Source of the DNA: Euwallacea fornicatus
Taxonomy: Eukaryota > Arthropoda > Insecta > Coleoptera > Curculionidae
NCBI RefSeq assembly: GCF_040115645.1
Contig: NC_089542.1
Coordinates: 4,588,001 to 4,652,000 of the forward strand
Length of the DNA: 64,000 nt
Direction of reading: 5' to 3'
In this document: piece by piece, positions 59,261-64,000 of the stretch
Numbering within the stretch: position 1 is the stretch's first letter
How the letters are laid out: every line of letters starts with the position of its first letter
Notes under the pieces: generated by a model
The model's database searches: none
What the model was told of the DNA's origin: nothing
What the model saw: the letters and a program-made list of their open reading frames with translations, nothing else
Made by a program: the position numbers and the translations under genes

Positions 59261-59568
59261 CTCTGACGCAGCAACAAATCTTCTCCTGCATGCTACTGTA
59301 AACTTTTACTGAAGCTGCGAGGTGGTACACTAAAGAAAACACAATAGCCAATTGTTTTGCATGTAATCTGTAACAAATCCCCCTTTAGCAGCTGTTCAAA
59401 TAATCCTCAAGCGACTGTTATCTTGAGAAGGACGCCAGTTAACTTGGAAACTCGAGAAACATTTAAATTTCTCCCCTTAAGGGTTCTCAAATCAATAGAA
59501 ATTAGACTAATTTCCGTGTTTATTAAAAATCATCTACATGTCTCAATTTACTTTCTCGTTTCAGGTTT

Positions 59569-62500
59569 ATGTTGAATATCCTCCTTCAAAGCTTCGCCCT
59601 CACTTTTTTCCTGTCCTCTTCACATGCCCAGGATTGGTTTCAAGTAAGTAGCGCCCAGTGACGCAATAGTTTTGTCTAATCAGGCGATACAAATCAATTT
59701 AATTATGCAATCCGGATATGTTTCATTATCAGGCGGCGCTGGCTTTAATTAAACGCTGAAATATATTGAACATTGCACTAATTTTATCGAGATAAATATG
59801 CGACCAACATATTTACCAAATTTAATTCCTGTACGTCGATATAGAAGCATAATGTTTCTAAATTAATTATTGTTCCTGTGATGTGTAGGGGAAAGCTATT
59901 TGAGCAGTTTAATAATTAATTAATTAATTTTTGGGGAAGTCCTAACACGCATCTGCCTAAAAGATAAAGCAGTGTGGATTCGAAATAATATAGCTGGTCG
60001 AGGATTTATGGAGTAGGACTCTAAGTATCAGGAAAGATGCTCTTTGATACGCTCTATCGGCTGGAGCACACCTGATGGATGTGATCATTTCCATTTTAGA
60101 ATTGTAGCATTTAACTTTTTGAAGGATTACAAAACTCCTATCCCTTATCGCTTAGAAAATTAGTGCAGCACTGGAATAAAAAATTTGCAACTGCCAGAGA
60201 TCCGATAGAGAAAAGCTCTAAATAGTAGAACAAACACTGATTCAATTGCGCTGTGAACTGATTCTAACATAAAAAGCGTTCTTTGTCTTATTAAAGAAAA
60301 ATATTTTTATATCATATTTAGTGAGTGCTGAAGACTTGATAGTTTCTAGCTGGCGAAAAATTAACCCTGGGAATCTTTAAAGTTTATAGCTAGGACCCAC
60401 TAAAAATTTTCTTCTATATTTTGCAAGCTAAAGAGGCGTTGTCGTCTCTTTAAGAATTATGAATATTTGTCTTTTCCAAGATTCGCAAATTGCGTTGTTG
60501 CAGACATGGCATTGAAAAGTTGTATCTGCCAGAAAGCTTAAAGCCTCCAGTGTCAGAACAAACGCTCATCAAGCAGGTCCATAAGGTCTGTAAACCGGAC
60601 GGGAATTGTTGATCACATTTCGGAAACATGATTTTTTGTTTCATAAGTAACCATTAAATTGTGCTACAAGCTGATGCACACAAAATGACTGACTCCGTTT
60701 GACATTTACGATGTTTTCAAGTTTTACGATCTATCAGAAAACTCGCGCCCCTCATCTCTTTATATACCAAAGCGGTTTGCAGTGACTTCGCAGAGCAGTT
60801 TCTCCTGAATTTTTTAGTATTCTAAATAAAGAAGAACTTAAATTAATATCGATTCCTCTAGGAGCCCCTTTCCAACGAGGCTGCAACTCTTAACGAAGAG
60901 CACATTACAATTTCCTCCTTCGCCCGCGTTCTCTATCTCCCGATCTAAAAATGGGCCGCCTCCATAAAAGTGCTCATTAATAGCGCCATCGACAATAAAC
61001 CAGTCTTATCACCGACGACCGAAAAACACAGACGAAATTTGCATTTGCCTTAAGAGCCGATACACTTAGCATAAACAAAACCGGGCTTTGGCTAAATATT
61101 GCATAAAACGACCCTAAAGTGGTGGCTCGTTTCCAATGAAATACGAATGGGTTTTAATGGGGGATTAAAATTTTAAAAAGCTCAAGGTGGGCAAGTGCAC
61201 CGACTAAACAGGCCTGGAGCGGGCCCTTCTGGGCTTTGGCCAATGAAATTATAAGGGGTTGATTGGGATTGAAAGAGCGCCGCTGAAAGGCCATTTTTTA
61301 TTTAGTAGGGGAGTTTGAAAACTCCTTTCCCTCATCGCGCTACAGTAGAAAATTATATTTCGTGAAGGAACTTCACACCAGAGAACGACTTTAATAAGAC
61401 ATTACTTGTCTCTCCTGTACATAATAATCATAAACAACAATGCTCGCAATACCCATGCATGTAATCAATTTAAGATTATTTCACTAGAATAGATTTAAAG
61501 GACTCCGGGCCTTAGTCGCTCTAAAACCGCGTGGTAGATTGGCGGACGATTCTGATTCGTTTAAAAAATTCTAGTTTTTCGAGCTGCAGGCTACAACTCA
61601 GTTCTTTCTGCCACTTATTATCCCCTAATAAACTCTTGTTGAAGCTAAAGTTTCACGATTATTGATGAAGGAGTATTTGCCAGAAGTACTGAGTAGGTAT
61701 TGCAACGAACAAGCAAAGGTTTAAGCAGAGAGCTAATTATAAAAAATCATAACTCCGACAGCCAATCATTAAATCAATAATAATTTGATGATGATTTAGT
61801 CAACAATGTACCGTAATTGTGGTTAAAATTTCATTGAAGTTCGGAGGATTATTTTAGGAGTAGCAGGCAGGAGAATTTTGCCTTCACTTTTGTCCTCTAA
61901 CCCAGTTTTAAATATAAAGCCAACCTAAAAATTCATAACTCCTAGATGCGTCCCTCGAGCTAGCTGCAATTCTGCTATTAGTAAGCTAATAATTTAGTTT
62001 AATTATTGTAAAAATTTCATGAAAATCGAATGTGTAACCTACGAGTAATAACCACGCATACATCTTCACCAATTCTTGCATCACTTCTCAGTTCTTTCAG
62101 CCTAAATCAAGCTTACCTCAAGAAGTCAATGACTTTCTAAACAACGTACAGCAGCATAAAAGAGACTTCGCCTTTATCCGTCATGCGGTCAAAAACCAGA
62201 AGGAGTATAATAAGTACCAACAAGAGGCCCGCGGCCTCTTGGCCGATAACGTTGTAAGCTGCCTCTTTTTCAACATTCGCAACAATAATCATTTTCGTCA
62301 AATAAAGGAAAACCAAATGAAGTTAGATTCGGATATAGGAACTAAGAGCAACGATGAAGGCAACTCCTTCTCTGACCTCGTTGAAGACGGGACAGAGGAG
62401 GAGAAACAACATGATTCCTACAATGAAGAGGAGGGAACTATTTATGCTGGATTTGAAGCTCCGAGATTTCAAAAACATTATCCTAATGAACGGTAGGATC

Positions 62501-64000
62501 CTTTACCATCCTCCTTATACTCACTCTCACATATATTTCAATAGGTATAGCAGGAACATTCATAGTCCAATAAGATTCAAGAGACAACTGAAGGAGGGTT
62601 TTCGCTCGAAGCATAAACTAAATATGAATCCCAATGGGCAGTTTGGCTATATAAAGAAGACAGATCAGAAATATCCCAGTAAATCCCATGAGGAAAAGCA
62701 CCATGTTATGAAAGTTGACGAAGAAGGTGCAACCAAGAAAAAAAAGCGTAAGGTCGAGATAAGCATTATAAGCAATGGAAAGTTATTGAAGCACGTTGAG
62801 GATAATGAGGACGGGCCTAAGTCCATTGTTCTCAAAATCAATGCTTTGGTGTCACAAAACCGCTCTGAGAACTCAACTATGACGAAGAATAACAATCCCT
62901 TCTCATCAGAGAGCAGGGAAAATATTCCTAATATTTCCGACAACCCTCCAAACAAGAATAATGGGGTCCCAATAAATTTCCTCCCAAAAAAGAATAACCT
63001 GAATATTTCTAGAACACTCGGAGAGGTCCTCCCGGAGGTGGGAAAAGAACACACGTCCCACCAAGCAGTGGTGAAGCCTCTCAATGCCACCTTTAATGAT
63101 TTAAAGCGATCTGGACAAAATAGTCATATGACCAAAAGCATTTACATGGCACAAAGCAACTTCAGTTCGAAAAAACATGGTGAGTATCGAAAAGTTGAAA
63201 CAGTTGTAGTTGTAAATAATGATTTAGAGTTGGAATATGAGCTAAATGAGGACAAGAGGGATAATTTTGAGAAGGCGCACGACTTAGTAGTCTATGAGCC
63301 TGGGGTTAGTGAGGCACAGGAGAAATTTCTCATAAGAGAGAATCAAGGGTATAACTACTTTGACCCTCAAGATTTTTTGGGTTTGGTAGCAGGATTTAGC
63401 AAAAAGATCCTCCCTGCAACTACTCCAGAATTCGTAACATCCGAAAAGCAAAAAGCAGAGAATATTTTGCACGTGGAGAACACTCAATGTAAATTTTCTT
63501 TGTATCCTTATTCTTTTTTTAAACTTAAATGCAGGCAGAACCACTGAGGATGAACACTTCACGATCATTGTAAATAAAGAGGACAATGAGGACAGCACTA
63601 CTGAAACCACCCATACAGTGCGCAATTATAATAAAAAGAGAACTGCCCATAGAAGCGAAAAGCAGAAAAATTTTAGGGTTAAACATTTAGATGCAATTAG
63701 GTGAGTTTATTACCTCTTTTTTTCTCTTTAACTCCTCATTCTAGGGACTGGAAACGTCTTCCACGAGTAGCCAAATACAAGAGAAAAAGAGTGAGGCAGC
63801 ACTCAAAAAATAAAGACAGACTAGACCGTGAAGTAGACTACTTTGACCGCAATCAACTCTTTCAATCTCCCGACAACGCCTTCGATTATATCCCTTCTTA
63901 TCGAAGAGGGTTGAAAGAGATAGATTACGAATACAACCCTGATGGGATCCAGGATGTTGACAACAAGGTTCATCAGGGGTCACAGGTAGCAGGTAAAAAA
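59569..64000 (+). CDS. Unknown large charged, probably secreted protein (5' part, at least 5 coding exons)
   Basis: Exons: 59569-59643, 62101-62492, 62545-63488, 63535-63700, 63745 to beyond the window (perhaps a donor at 63986 or 63993). All joins keep one frame, giving at least 610 residues. Exon 1 codes 25 residues with a hydrophobic core ending SSSHAQ, a convincing signal peptide, preceded by a TTTCAG acceptor-like site. The rest is hydrophilic and looks disordered: an acidic stretch (about 110-140), a furin-like R-x-K-R at 166-169, a basic KKKKRKV at 220-226, and a second basic patch (KYKRKR) in exon 5. No family is recognised; a secreted precursor, matrix or salivary-type protein is possible. 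An acceptor six bases later (62551) would also keep the frame. Confidence 0.7.
59644..62100 (+). other. First intron of the secreted-protein gene
   Basis: It begins GTAAGT and ends TTCTTTCAG, with phase 0 on both sides. It is AT-rich; a TTAATTAATTAATT run lies near 59916. No nested gene was seen. Confidence 0.6.

Noticed and set aside
62665..63090. 141-codon minus-strand frame
   Set aside because: It lies opposite the long third exon of the secreted-protein gene. Its hydrophobic reading is the complement of lysine/glutamate-rich codons.

Overview
The window is AT-rich nuclear DNA from an insect, most likely a beetle. Evidence: genes split by very short (41-68 nt) GT-AG introns, a head-to-head/tandem group of insect-type carboxylesterases, TATAAATA-type promoters, and many decayed Tc1/mariner transposons and TA-flanked foldback elements. 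The species cannot be named from the sequence.

Layout. 1-2.2 kb: a TATA/initiator promoter and noncoding first exon of a gene running leftwards out of the window. 4.9-7.25 kb: carboxylesterase 1 (minus, 7 exons, 525 aa). 7.5-9.7 kb: a foldback element, a perfect 17-bp hairpin and dispersed CAGYGGCGT motifs. 9.8-11.7 kb: carboxylesterase 2 (plus, 7 exons, 528 aa), divergent from esterase 1. 12.9-16.0 kb: foldback elements and mariner-type transposase remnants. 17.4-19.3 kb: a duplicated esterase 3' flank ending in a decayed terminal exon (pseudogene A). 22.3-25.5 kb: carboxylesterase 3 (minus, 8 exons, about 550 aa, probably secreted), with a nested transposon in its fifth intron. 25.8-30.7 kb: a complete long-TIR mariner-like element, then a mariner split by a Tc1-like element. 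30.8-34.1 kb: esterase promoter remnants, duplicated flank and a deleted esterase copy (pseudogene B). 34.4-59.5 kb: about 25 kb without a recognisable gene, holding minisatellites, nested foldback elements, a Tc1 fragment and clusters of GCGCCATCT-like sites. 59.57-64.0 kb: the 5' part of a large, charged, probably secreted protein of unknown family (plus, at least 5 coding exons, running off the right edge).

The three intact esterases keep the same splice phases and identical lengths for several exons (170, 207, 142, 326 nt), so they are paralogues made by tandem duplication. Two further copies have decayed. Each intact copy keeps the Ser-acid-His triad. Copy 3 differs in having a signal-peptide-like first exon, Asp instead of Glu as the catalytic acid, and HAG instead of HGG at the oxyanion hole. 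Exon joins, promoters and element ends were read by eye and have no transcript support.
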